A stretch of 64,000 nt of DNA, from positions 186,001-250,000 of the forward strand of contig CACVBU010000512.1 in NCBI GenBank assembly GCA_902728285.1, read 5' to 3'. Position numbers and translations under genes: made by a program. Origin of the DNA: Clytia hemisphaerica (Eukaryota > Cnidaria > Hydrozoa > Leptothecata > Clytiidae). The notes under the pieces are model-generated. The model made no database searches. It was not told where the DNA came from and saw only the letters and a list, made by a program, of their open reading frames with translations. Below, one piece after another: positions 34,087 to 45,096 of the stretch; within the stretch, counting starts at the first letter, position 1, and each line of letters starts with the position of its first letter.

Positions 34087-34769
34087 CACAAGCTACAAAC
34101 TCATCAGAAAAAGAGAAAATCTATCAAAACTTGTCGCGATTCTTGTCAGCAAAAGAGCTTTCTGCAATCAGTTATATCAAATAATCTCGTACAACTTTTA
34201 TACAGCAAACAGAGTGGCTAACGAGTATTATTAAACTTTTCTCAATCACTCATTCTAACGACATAAAAATAACCCATGGTGCAAACATAAAAAAGCTTTC
34301 TGAGGAGCACCATGGTATACAAAACAATCCTATTCACCTCTTAGAGAACTGCTTGTCTTGTTTTCTCTACAACAACACAATATTATGGATTATAGCTCAT
34401 CAAAAAACTAACTACACTTTTCAAAAATATATGGCGATTTATCGAGCTCAGCTTTTGAATAAACGATACGATAAATAATAGAGATAAAAAGAAGGAATTA
34501 ATCAACATAAAAAGGGGAGCCGGTTATTATTAGACACCTGCTGCAAATTCATATATTCGTATACGAAGAGCACAAAAGTAATTTATCAAATGATAAATAA
34601 ATAATAAACATCTTGATGTATTTGGGAAGGATAAACAAATATTTTAACTTTGGTAAAACTTTTAAAGCATTGCGTAAAAAGACATATGCTGGGCCTCATT
34701 TTTTACAAATCTTCAAAAAATCAAAAGTTTCCAAAATAACAAAAAATTATTACTTTTAGACATTTTTAA

Positions 34770-34850
34770 AAACAAAGTAATTACTTTCCTTTTTGATAAA
34801 ACTTTCTCTATGTCTATAAACTCATTAAGAGAAAATCTCACAAAAAACTT
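34770..34850 (-). pseudogene. Dead duplicate of TRAF-like exon 1
   Basis: About 80 bp here align with 34050-34135, which contains the first coding exon and its 5' flank (shared blocks ACAAAGTAATTACTTT, GATAAAACTTTCTC, AAACTCAT, AGAAAATCT). In this copy the start codon position reads ATA instead of ATG, an insertion disrupts the frame, and the donor site is lost. It cannot serve as a first exon in this form. Confidence 0.7.
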
Positions 34851-34928
34851 GTTGTAAAATAGCATGAAGCATAAAGAGGCTTGGCAAAAATTCATCACGT
34901 TGTCCCCCCTGTCTATAATGGGGTCCAA

Positions 34929-37139
34929 CGTTTAAAAGAAGGGGGCATTGATCAAATATTATTTAGCCACGGTCACTTTGATAAAGTGAATGGGAACCTT
35001 GCTTTGCGTTTTCGTTTTATTTCAGTTCAAATATTTCATTTTGTAAATGTAAAAATGGGTCACAATTAGTTTGATTGATAACTGAAAAAAATACTATCTT
35101 TAACATTTTTCTCCATATTACTCTACCTTTTACAGCTACATGTATGTTTCAAATTTAAACACCCCTCCTAGAGGGGAGGCGTTTACTCGAAGGAGCCTTT
35201 ACTGAAAAACTTTTCCTTTAGAGAGGGACGTTCAAGAGAAGGGAATGCTGGATCTGATCAAAGCTTTATTACTTTATGGATCAACTGGTCTGGAAGGCCA
35301 CAAAAAAGAGCATATTTATGCAGGTCGGGACGATACAGATTTGGGGCAATCCAATCAACTAAGATATACAGCAAGGTCCTAGTATGCTACCATCAATTTT
35401 TGTTTAGTTAGTCAATCAAGAAAGTTTATCGATTAATACAGCATAAAACACCATACTTCCCAGTTTCAGTGGACTGTGTCATCTCACAAATTTTCAAAGA
35501 CCCTGTTTGCTCTGCTGGGGATAACAACAAGAGCTGCAGCCTGACTTTTTTTGCATTCCAATCAAGCAAGCTAGCATAATTCATAGTTTACAGACCAGAA
35601 GAGTCAGCTGTTTGGAGACTATGAAAGTTAACACTTTATTATGAAAGCACTGTAATACTTCCCTTACGGCTAAACTATCCAAAAATCCGCAAAAGTTCCT
35701 AAAGTAAACAATCAAGGTGCAATAATGACAAAAATTTGGATAGTGCTGTGGTATAAACCAAACCAGTACATAATGCAAGGCAAACTAAAATAAGGCAAGG
35801 ATTCGTATCTTAAAGCATTTTGAAATTTTCATTTTAGCCCAATGTTTTCATTTGAATGTTGAGCGGATAGTTAGCCATAGGTATGGTTTGCTTGTAGTGC
35901 AAAACTACAGCATTTGGCTGCGGTGGACAAGGCAGTAGGTTCGATTCCTGCTGAGGTAATACCAAAGACTTCATATTCAGTCAACTTGGCTCTAAACCTT
36001 CAGACGAAATATATGGGGAATACATGCATTAGACCTTGTATACAATGCTGTATTTTCAATTCCACCTAATGCTAAATAAATAACTCGCAAAACTGGGCCA
36101 ATATACAATTTCTTTTAATTTGCAGAAAAGATTCAACAAAGAATACCTTCCAAATTTACTATTTGGACCTTATGCAACCAGAAATACAACTATTTTTCCA
36201 TTTTTTTCTAATTGTTCCAAAAATGACAATAAAGGGATATTATTGACAAACAAACAGCAACTTGTTCTTTTCTTTTTTGATTTGAGATCTTCAGGATGAG
36301 ATGGGGTAAAAGAGCAAAAAGAGATCAAGAGAATTTACCCTAATTATCACTAATTAAAAGTTTTCTTTTGCCCATATCTTTTAGGTAAAGGGTTCTCTTT
36401 TTTTTTCTCTTTGGAAAATTAGGGTTTCAGAAAAACAACATCAGTCACCTACAGGATGTATTTGCAACGACAAGGGTGAGAGTTACTTTAACGGGATAAA
36501 CTTTTGCGGGGATTAAAGTTCGCAGGTGGCAATAATGGGTGGAAGGAAGGGGAAAGTTTCAAAAATTTAAATGTCAGGCAAAATGAGTATGTCTCCCCTA
36601 ATTTTACACTCTACTTTCAATAGAACCATCACGCAATTTAAATTCTTATGTCTTACTGGACAGGAGAATGGGTAAGTAAAAAAATAGCTATCTAACTGGA
36701 TCAGAGAAATATAACATGGCATCTGGAGTTCAAGTTTAAGTTCAAAAATACAGGAACAAAAAAACTGTGGTTGCAAAACATATACAAGTTTACACAAAGA
36801 TTATACAGTAAATCCAACGAAGCATCTTATAAAGAAATATTTTACTCATTAGAACAATAAGGGATGGAATTTCATAATCCAAAAAGAAATATTTATAAAG
36901 CAACAAAAGCTTTAAGGTAATTTGTTCTAAAAGACATAGCATATTCTGTTTTCCCATATCAAAAAATTTCAAGACGGAGTACACACACAAAACTTTCAAA
37001 ACACGATCTTAAAAACAGTAATTATGAAATCATACTTTCTTTCCTGCGCAAATAAATATGAAAACTCCTGTTTTGATCTTTGAGTCCCACCACAACACAT
37101 AAGTAAAAACAAGAATCTTGTGGCTATAGAGTCTCCTGT
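34929..37139. other. Gene-free interval
   Basis: No exon could be supported. Contents are a hairpin CCTCCTAGAGGGGAGG at about 35165, a tRNA-like T-arm at about 35930-35960, and at about 36424-36495 a fragment (CAACATCAGTCACCTACAGG and following) that recurs at 51.96 and 53.18 kb. The rest is AT-rich and unassigned. Confidence 0.5.
35885..35963 (+). other. tRNA-like T-arm (possible SINE or tRNA relic)
   Basis: GTAGG-TTCGATT-CCTGC at about 35941-35957 is a perfect T-stem/loop with a consensus B box (GGTTCGATTCC). No convincing A box or cloverleaf precedes it. It is most likely the 3' half of a tRNA-derived SINE. Confidence 0.3.
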
Positions 37140-37640
37140 CCAGTTGGCGAACGCTTAAAAGAGAAAATCAGTGCTCTACTTGCAGCCTACGTCATAAGAA
37201 CTGATCAGGATGATAAAAAACTCATGAACTTTCTTTTCACTCATTCTTTTGTTTTTCCCCATTTTTCTTCAAGTCGCCATTTTTTTCTAAAGTTTGTATT
37301 TGTTTTGTTTTGAAAGTGGCGGTCTATGGAGAGTCTTCATTCGATAAAAAACACACAAATATTTTTTGTCTATCCAGAGATTCAATATACCGGTTTCTTT
37401 TGTTATTTCAAAACAGAGCTAGAAACTTTGCATTGGAGCTGTAAAAGTTGAAGACTGTCGGCATGTCCCTTGAATGTTTTGATAGTAATGTAAAGTCTTC
37501 TTTTTTTTCTGGGCGTCTTGAATGTTTTGATCACAATGTTGAGTCTTCTTTTTCTTATTTCCAATTTTGGTGGTTGTACTCTGGACGTCTTATTTCGAAA
37601 CTGATTGCATCGACTTTTTTATCAATATTTCAGACGAAGG
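37140..37640 (+). repeat. Dispersed repeat, partner of 41.51-42.34 kb
   Basis: Blocks AGAGAAAATCAGTGCTCTAC, TGATCAGGATGATAAAAAA, TTTTTCTTCAAGTCGCCA, AAGTGGCGGTCTATGGAGAG, TTTCGAAACTGATTGCATCG and TTTTTTATCAATATTTCA recur in order at 41510-42320 on the same strand. The partner is split after CAAGTCGCCA by a 400-bp MITE. About 66 bp (TTGAATGTTTTGATN and following) are duplicated in tandem here. Open frames over both copies share peptide text only because the DNA is related. Confidence 0.8.
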
Positions 37641-37649
37641 ACACTGCAC

Positions 37650-38135
37650 CGTTAACGGCTCTAGCTTGGGACGATTGGTTAAAACATGGAATTGTTAATA
37701 TCTGACCTGTATTTCCACTTAATGTTTAAACCTCTTTGACAACAAGTTTGCTTTACTTCAACCAAGTTTATCAATCAAACTTTCACCATCCAATAATCAC
37801 AACCAAATATGTATTTTTAAAGCATTTTAAAAGTACATAATTTGAAGAACAATTTAATCACACACTTGCTGCTTACATCATTATTTGTCTTCCTTATTTT
37901 TCTCTAGAGGCGCTTTTTCCAGTGTGCGCTATTGATCGACATGTCAAAATTACCAATGTCGATAACAGATCCCACAACTTTCCTCGGAAGAACAGACTTT
38001 TTTATATCTGTGTTTGGACGCTTGTGCGAATGCACATGATTGCATTTATGTGTTTCTCGTCGCAAAGATTTGTTCCTTTTGAGGTGTGAAAGCCTACCTG
38101 GTGAGAGTAGCGTAATCACATTATTTGCTATCTAT
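37650..38135 (-). repeat. Inverted copy of the 15.87-16.31 kb repeat
   Basis: See the 15868-16310 entry. Here the family joins directly onto the 37.14-37.64 kb repeat; at 15.87 kb that neighbour is absent. The two families are therefore independent units that happen to abut here. Confidence 0.7.
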
Positions 38136-38679
38136 CGGTATAATTTGCTGTTATGTTAATTAAAAATGACTTTGGAGGTCTGGTGCAAGCGTGTCTGATT
38201 TGAAAGAGCGTGTGTCAATGTTTAATCAAAGAAATAAGTTTTCGCCAATGTCTAAACTTTTGACTATATCTAAAGAATGAGTAAACACTTTTAAGATCTG
38301 TAAAAAGCTCTCTACTCCAAAATAGTTCTAGAATAAACCCTGAAAAAACCAAGATAATTGATAAAATATTCCATGAAAAATTGAAAAACTTTTGGATATT
38401 TTGAGTTCCCCAAACATTGTAGAATCTTTTAGTACACATGGCAAAAGAAAAAGAAATAATTAAAACCTTTAAATCAACTGAATTCTTTCAATAATCCATA
38501 TACATCGGAAAAACGTCCTTCCACCATTTTATTTTATTTTAATGTGAAGTCGGAACTTCTTGTCACGTGACAAATAAATTTCCAACATCCAATGAAAATG
38601 CGCAATTTGTATCACACGGTAGAGTAAAGTCACATGACAGCAATTTCCGTAGAATAGCTGTACTGTTATATTCATAGGA

Positions 38680-39030
38680 TAAGAATACAAAGATTCAACC
38701 AGGGGGTTATATTTTAAGCTGGAGCTTTGTGAGGCTAAGCTTTTAGGGCAATATTTTTGGCTTTTTTGAAGCATATAAGATAGAGGAAGACCTACTGAAA
38801 GGGAGGAAATTTATAGGGGAACAATTCTATCAAATTGGCAGCGAAAGTCACCTTTTGAGGTGGAAATGATGGTTTTTCTTGCATAACCCCTGTCTTATCC
38901 CGGTTCGACAACCGATAGTCAAGTACATCAGAAACATACGGGAATGTTTACACATGGATAGGATAAGTTTCCTTGAAGCCCCAGCAAGAAAAAAAGTTGG
39001 ATTTGGCTGAAAATGGCTGAAATTGGAACT
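38680..39030 (-). repeat. Inverted copy of the 16.69-16.90 kb repeat
   Basis: Contains AACCAGGGGGTTATATTTTA, CTTTGTGAGGCTAAGCTTTT, AAGTACATCAGAAACATACG and GGATTTGGCTGAAAATGGCT. About 130 bp in the middle (38765-38895) have no counterpart at 16.8 kb, so one copy gained or lost an insertion. Confidence 0.7.
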
Positions 39031-39756
39031 TTCAAATATTTTTCAGTCATTTTTCTCGTAGAAGCATTAATTGGTGACTGGGAATAAGGTGAATGTCGTG
39101 TGGTTACTTTGGTCTTAGCCTTTCTTCACATATTTCTACTTTTTGAACTGATGAAATTTGTAAGTGAGACTTTCCCTTTTTTTTTGAACTTTTTTAACGG
39201 CATTGCAGTGAGGGTCCCACCCCTTACGGCCAAAGCCATTAAAAAAAAGAAAATCGTTTGTTGACGGGCCCTTAGCCTCCACTGATGCAAGTTATGCAAT
39301 CTCGCACAGTACCGTCTGGTTTACAGAGTACACGGCAAATTGGTCAATAATCAATGTAGCTGGAACCTCGATATTCCAGGATTAGAAAAAGCTATATTTG
39401 TTATCTTTTTTCTTTAAAGAATCAACAAGCCATCAACATTGATAAATGGCACACATTTACACAGAAACTTTTAAAATTATCTGCCATTATGACTCGTTCC
39501 GAAATAAACCAATCGGGTTATGTATCGGAATTCCTATGGGAGTTCTTTCCTAAATTTGTAAAATAGCTAAGTCGGCAAGACAACTTTTCCCGGTGGAAAA
39601 ACAGAACTGCTGTCATTTGTTTTTTATTTAACCGAATATTTAAATTTGAGCTCAAAAATACTTAAACAAATAAGTTAATAATATTCAATATACTATTTGT
39701 ATCTGTCAGAAAATTAACACTTACAAAACGACATTGCACAAAATAGGGTGGAAACT

Positions 39757-40956
39757 GACCCTGCCAACGCACTGGACTGTCCGGTGTATTTGTCCGGTGG
39801 CAAAAAGTCCTTTCGCTACACCGGACGCAATAAGTCCGGTGTCAGTTTGGTGTTGCATACAGGTAGGGTGGACAGGACAAAATTTCCCCCTCAATTTTAA
39901 AAAAACCAAACTAATTTTATTTGAAAGTCCTTACCTTTGTGAGAAAAATGAGGGGTCATTTATTAGAATTGGTTAAGTATTCCCAAAGTTATTCCATTTT
40001 CAAAACACAAAAAAATCACCTTTTCAAAGAATCGCCTCCTTACACCACGCCAGCAAGAAATAATTTTCGGAAGCACCAAAAATGAATGAAATCTAGTCGG
40101 ATGAAATCTAGTCTTCTGTGTGGCGGGGTGTGGGGAGTTTTGCCGGTGCGGTCTGAAAATCAGCCCGATGACTGTTAAACTTTAGCTTATCGCTAATGAG
40201 CTAGAAATGATAGCTAAAAACAAATTTCACCACTAGAAAGCTGAAATCCTCAGCTTTCAGATGGTGTATGCTGCTTAAATGAAAAAATCTGCAATCTTGT
40301 TAAAAAATCACAATTTCTTCTTATTTTTCGAAATTCCAGACGGCCTGTAGATTTTCAAATAAAGCACTTTGTGATAGATTGTAGCCTAATCTTACCCTGG
40401 GTTTACTAAAAAAACCGTGATTGAAAAGATGAACCAGCTCAAAAGCGACAGCCATTTGTTTCAATGTGGGTCGAGAATTTTCCGGTGCCGTGGTCAGCGC
40501 TAAATCGCGTTTTCACCTTGACGTCGAAAAACATGAATATCTTTGGAAAGAAAATAGATAGCTTGATGCAGTTTTTTTTACTTGTTTCCCTGATAATTCC
40601 TGATTGATTTAAAAAAAAGAATGAACACATTTGGATGATTTAAAGGTAAGTACTAATGCATTGAAGTTCATTTTTGTAAATTCTTCCTCGTTCCGCGCAA
40701 AAAATCCTGACGAGTGCGCACCCTAATACAGGGAATTTTGTACGCCGGACATTTATGAAACAAAAAATTAAAAAACACCGGACGCACCGGACTGGTCATG
40801 TCCGGTGTTTTGATTGTCCGGTGGAAAAACATCCTTCTCCGACATCCCACTTCCTTAAGTCCGGTGTAGCGATTGACTGGTGGTAAAAAAAATTCTCATT
40901 TTACACCGGACTTTCGTGTGTCCGGTGTTTGTTAAGTCCGGTGCGTCAGCAGGGTC
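39757..40956. mobile_element. 1.2 kb TIR element with TCCGGTG subterminal arrays
   Basis: The ends read GACCCTGCCAACGCACTGGA and TCCGGTGCGTCAGCAGGGTC, inverted over about 22 bp with three mismatches. Next to the ends lie about a dozen copies of TCCGGTG/CACCGGA in both orientations: four within 39776-39842 and about eight within 40748-40943. Dense subterminal motif arrays are typical of CACTA (En/Spm) and some other cut-and-paste elements, where they bind transposase; the superfamily here is uncertain. No transposase remains. The interior holds a nested repeat (39863-40265). No clear target duplication is visible. Confidence 0.75.
39863..40265 (+). repeat. Nested repeat, inverted and split copy at 60.66-61.71 kb
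   Basis: Blocks AAACTAATTTTATTTGAAAG, GAGAAAAATGAGGGGTCATT, TTCAAAGAATCGCCTCCTTA, AGCAAGAAATAATTTTCGGA, GGCGGGGTGTGGGGAGTTTT and GACTGTTAAACTTTAGC recur in reverse complement at 61710-61540 and 60890-60660. The other copy is interrupted by about 650 bp. A short related fragment (AAAAATGAGGGGTCAC...) also sits at about 13303. This copy is the compact form. Confidence 0.8.
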
Positions 40957-40962
40957 CTAAAC

Positions 40963-41305
40963 TAAGTAGCACCCTCAGTGCAAGATTGCTGCCTCATCTT
41001 AATTTGCCCCTCGCAAGAATGCAAGCTAATCATTTTTTTCTCGCGCGCCCAAGGGGAAAAGGAAAGAGATCGATATTCTTTGATGGAAAAATGTCAGAAA
41101 CAAACCCAAAGACCAAGGGATGTATTTTGTTGTTGAGAATCGATCCTGTGAAGATGAAAAAATTTCTGCTTTGCATTTTTTTTAGAACGCTGAAAAACTC
41201 TAATTTCAATCTTCCTTTAAGGTAAAGCAAGAGGCAAAAATCGCTAAAAAGCTGGTAAAATTGTTATCCTCAAAAATCAAAGTTCCAGCCTCACTGATTG
41301 ATTGA
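40963..41305 (-). repeat. Inverted copy of the 14.98-15.22 kb repeat
   Basis: Starts with CTAAGTAGCACCCTCAGTGC just outside the 1.2 kb TIR element and runs to GTTCCAGCCTCACTG. It is about 100 bp longer than the 15 kb copy. Frames on either strand (40929-41225, 41230-41030) reflect the repeat and show no domain. Confidence 0.75.
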
Positions 41306-41689
41306 AGATAGAGTTTGGATTCAAATTTTTCACTTACTTCTAACTTTTTTGAAAATCCTTTTCAACCAACGGTTAGACAACTTTTCACATGTTCTTCGTG
41401 TTTGTTTTGATTTTTTATTTGAGGCGATCTTCTTAGAATAAAAAACTTTCGAAGCGAGCGGTACTAGTGCCCAGTTCCCGACCGACGTACCAGTCTGCGA
41501 CCGATCGTTAAAAAGAGAAAATCAGTGCTCTACTTACAGGTAAGGTCATATTAATTGATCAGGATGATAAAAAAACTCATAAGCTTTCCCGTATTAAATT
41601 TATTTACACTCGTTCTTTTGTTTTAAAATAGCTCACTTACATTTCCCTTCGGCATGTTTTTTCAGAATTTTTCTTCAAGTCGCCACTGT

Positions 41690-42089
41690 GAAAAAGGGTA
41701 ACTTGCATCAGTGGAGGCTAACATGCATATACCCCAATTCACAGACTTGTCTGGTCATGGTTTTCTCACCTTGTATATGAAAATCAAATTTAAGAAAACA
41801 TGTTATTAATTGAGGAAAGATTATTATAATTACCATGAAAAACGGGGGAGAGTGTGCAGAGGAGAGCAGGCGAAAGACATTTACAATCACGCTCTTCGAA
41901 ATTTGTGACATGTTGTCGTGGGAAAAGAAAAGTGATTCTGATCAAAGGTACGTTTTTCTATTGTCAAGTAATTTTGTTATAATGTTTCCATGTCAACACT
42001 TTTAAGAGAAGTAATACTGCTCTAGTTGGTCTGTGAATTGGGGTATACGCATGTTAGCCTCCACTGATGCAAGTTACCCTTTTTCACGG
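41690..42089. mobile_element. MITE with CTGTGAAAAAGGG ends, inserted in a repeat
   Basis: The left arm reads CTGTGAAAAAGGGTAACTTG then CATCAGTGGAGGCTAACATG; the right arm is the near complement ending CCCTTTTTCACGG. The flanks CAAGTCGCCA and TTTTTTCTAAAG are contiguous in the unfilled repeat copy at 37.27 kb, giving a paralogous empty site. The subterminal block is shared with the 13.47 kb MITE. Confidence 0.85.
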
Positions 42090-42570
42090 TTTTTTTCTAA
42101 AGTTTGTTTTTGTTTTGTTTTGAAAGTGGCGGTCTATGGAGAGTCTTCATTTGATAAAAACGCGGGAATTTTTTATGCCTGTTTTTTTCTCTTCGCGTCT
42201 GGAATTTTTTGATCGCAATGTAGAGTCTTCTTTTTCATTTTTTGAGTTTGGTCGGTCGCAGACTGGACGTCAAATTTCGAAGCTGATTGCATCAACTTTT
42301 TTATCAATATTTCACACGAAGGAAACTGTATCGAGCTGATTTTTATAGAAATGCTTTCTAACATACTCATTGTTTTGGACAAGTATTTTTTGGCGTGGGA
42401 GTTGAAGCGTTTTTTCTTACGAAGCTTTTTTGTCCACAGGTAGCCATTTTTTATTTTTTTTGAAAAATCCGGCTTTTTCGTGTGCTTCCGTGCAAAGTTG
42501 GATCTTTCGGATTCTACTCGTTTTTTTTTCTAAAACCTTTTTTACACAGTACGGGAAATAGGTCAAGGCA

Positions 42571-42781
42571 GATAACTACCAAAAGAAATTCTCTAGAGGT
42601 TTGTTTTTGTATGACTTTTCTGGGTTCAAAGACGTTTGGTCGCCAACTAGACCGGTCGCCAACTGGGCAGGGGACTCTAACTACTAAAAGAAATTCTCCA
42701 GAGGTTTGTTTTTGTGTAATTTTTCTGGGTTTAAAAACATTCAGTTGCAAACTAGACTGGTCGCCAACTGGTCTGGTCAGG
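42571..42781 (+). repeat. Tandem duplication, about 106-bp unit
   Basis: The unit starting AACTACCAAAAGAAATTCTC and containing AGAGGTTTGTTTTTG and GGTCGCCAACTGG occurs at 42573 and again at about 42680, with about 85 percent similarity. Open frames on both strands run through both units for this reason. No function is visible. Confidence 0.8.
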
Positions 42782-42789
42782 GGATTTTA

Positions 42790-45092
42790 AATCAGGGGGG
42801 GTTGAGATCAATGTTTTGCTATTCTCAGAGAATAATTTACTGTCAAGTTCAAGTTTCTAGAATAACATGTGAATGAAGAAGCATACCTATACTATTGACA
42901 TCGCGTTTGTGTTTGGCTGAATTGCTTTCTGTTGCATTAACTGTATATATCCTTGTTCCTTGTATGAAAACCATCAGAACCATCAACAGCAGAATTTGAT
43001 TTGAATTTCCGAATTTCTGAATGGAAAATTGGAAATCATAACAAACATGGCGGCACCTAGACTAGCGATGAACTGTCAATTCGACTCTATAGACTAGATA
43101 CTGCAACTCGCGCGAAAAAGCGTTGTTTTCATTAAATAGCTTATCTGGCACCCGATGTAGAAATTTTCTTCCGACACGCTAAAGCTCTGAAGGTCGGGAA
43201 AATTTTCAACATCTGGAAGAAATACATTACGGAATTTCGCCTGACCGCGTAATTTTTTAGAAAAATGGGCCCGAGTGCAATTTGGACAGGGAAGGTGTCA
43301 TGGCCGACAAAATTTTGGTCAGAAAAAAATTCAAAAGGTTTCACGAAATAAATTCAAATACAAAACTTTTTGGAGAGGGAATCATGCAAAATATTATCAT
43401 TCTTTTCACAAGGAGGGCATGTAGAAATACTCAAATAAGTATTTTTCCTTCTTTAAACTGATCACAGAAGCAAAAACAAAATAGAAATAACATTGTACAC
43501 AAAAAGGCTTGAAAGAAGAGAAATCATCATCTATAATAACACTAAAAGAAAAACTGAAGCTATAGAAAATGAATACTAACCCTCAATGAACACTTTTGTG
43601 AAGTTTGATAAAGATTTTATCCAAAAAAACTTCAGTTCTGGAACACTGAAGTCGGTTTGTCGGTTGTCGGACAACAGTTATATTTGGAGGACGGTCTAAG
43701 ATAGATAACAACATGAAAGTTACTGATAAAAGCCTAAACCCATAGGAACATACCTGCTTTAGTTTCTTTGGTCTTTGAATGGTATAAAATTTGAGAAAGT
43801 GCAGAAAAAATCAGCCATCAAAACAAACAAAAACAAAGTTATGATTATCAACTTTTCTGTGGTAGAAACACATTTTTTTGGGTTGGTGCACATACAGAAA
43901 TTACACTGGATACTAAAACTAATATTCAGGGAGTGATAAGTACAGTTAAACTACAAAAAATTCATCAAAAGAAACCAAAAACAACCATACAGCACACATT
44001 TCTGAAAATTACATCAGTCATGTTGATTGTAATTTTTGCCGACATACTCATGACGTGGTAACTAACGACAGTGATTTGACGGTCTTTTTGAGGCGCCAGA
44101 TCTCAAAAAAACAATTTTTGAGCGTTCAGCACGGCCCCGAAAATGAGGGCTAAACTTATGTCGGCACATCAATGGATGACTACTATTTCTCTCCGATGGT
44201 ATATTGGCCCGCTCCTTTAGAGCTTTAGCGTGGGCGGCCGCCAATACGCCATCGGAATATCAGATAATTAAATAGCATATTTCCACGTCTGGTACCAGAT
44301 AAAAGAAAATCTGTAGTTAACCGTATGTATGGGGATTCTGTAGTTAACCGTATGCATGGTGGATTTTTGCGCAAACTCGCAAACTAATCAAGTATTTACT
44401 ATGCGAAAGGTAGGGTTTTCGAAAATTACATTGGCTCAAATTGCGTGTTAATAAACGGTTTTAATTTAATAAAATTTAACGCAAGGATTATATTGCGTTA
44501 TAATAAGGTCGGTGGTTATAAGTCTTACTTAAGTGTGATGATGAGATAAGAGCGGTGGATTTTGGCGTTTTTTGTCGAACTCCAGTTGACGTTCTCTATG
44601 ATTGGATTTTCATCGAATAAGAGAGCGTATAGAATAGCAGAGAACGTTGAATTAGAGAGCTTCAACTGAATCTGCTTACTATCAATCTCAGTCATTTTGT
44701 TCGTTGTTTATGTTTCTTATAGCGCTCACGAAAGATTGTTCCAAGGTTTAAAAAATCAAAAACGGTGCAAGTGGCCTTAGGTACAAGATTGGATTAAAAC
44801 CACTTTATGCTTTTGCTTTAATGTATCATCAACTAACAGATTAATGCTCGCCCAAATTGCGTTTGATTTTGGTGCGATTGTTTTGCTTTAGCCAATCACT
44901 GCATTCAAAAGCTCGTTTAACTTCATCTATCTAATGAATATATTTCTTATGGAATATAATTTTGATCTGTGTTTGCTCCTTATGGTTGGCATACACAGGT
45001 CCCTAATTATCTTAAAAATTACAGAAGCAGCCACCGACCTAAAATTTGCAAATATCTGTTCTGATTTGCTAGCTGGAAGTATTTCCACGAAA
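42790..45092. other. Gene-free interval
   Basis: No exon could be supported. A hairpin-prone inverted repeat lies at about 44190-44258 (GGGCCAATATACCATCGG-like arm and its mirror CCGATGGCGTATTGG around a GC-rich loop). A short direct repeat, TCTGTAGTTAACCGTATG, occurs at 44310 and 44337. The remainder is unassigned. Confidence 0.5.
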
Positions 45093-45096
45093 TTAA

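Noticed and set aside
37448-42339. Two related ORFs (37448-37705 and 42136-42339) that could suggest a small gene family
   Set aside because: They lie in two copies of one dispersed repeat, one of which is also split by a MITE; peptide similarity is explained by DNA copying.
44062-44244. Minus-strand frame over a GC-rich stretch, considered as a first exon or structured RNA
   Set aside because: It overlaps a short inverted repeat, has no partner exon, and no recognisable RNA fold beyond the hairpin.
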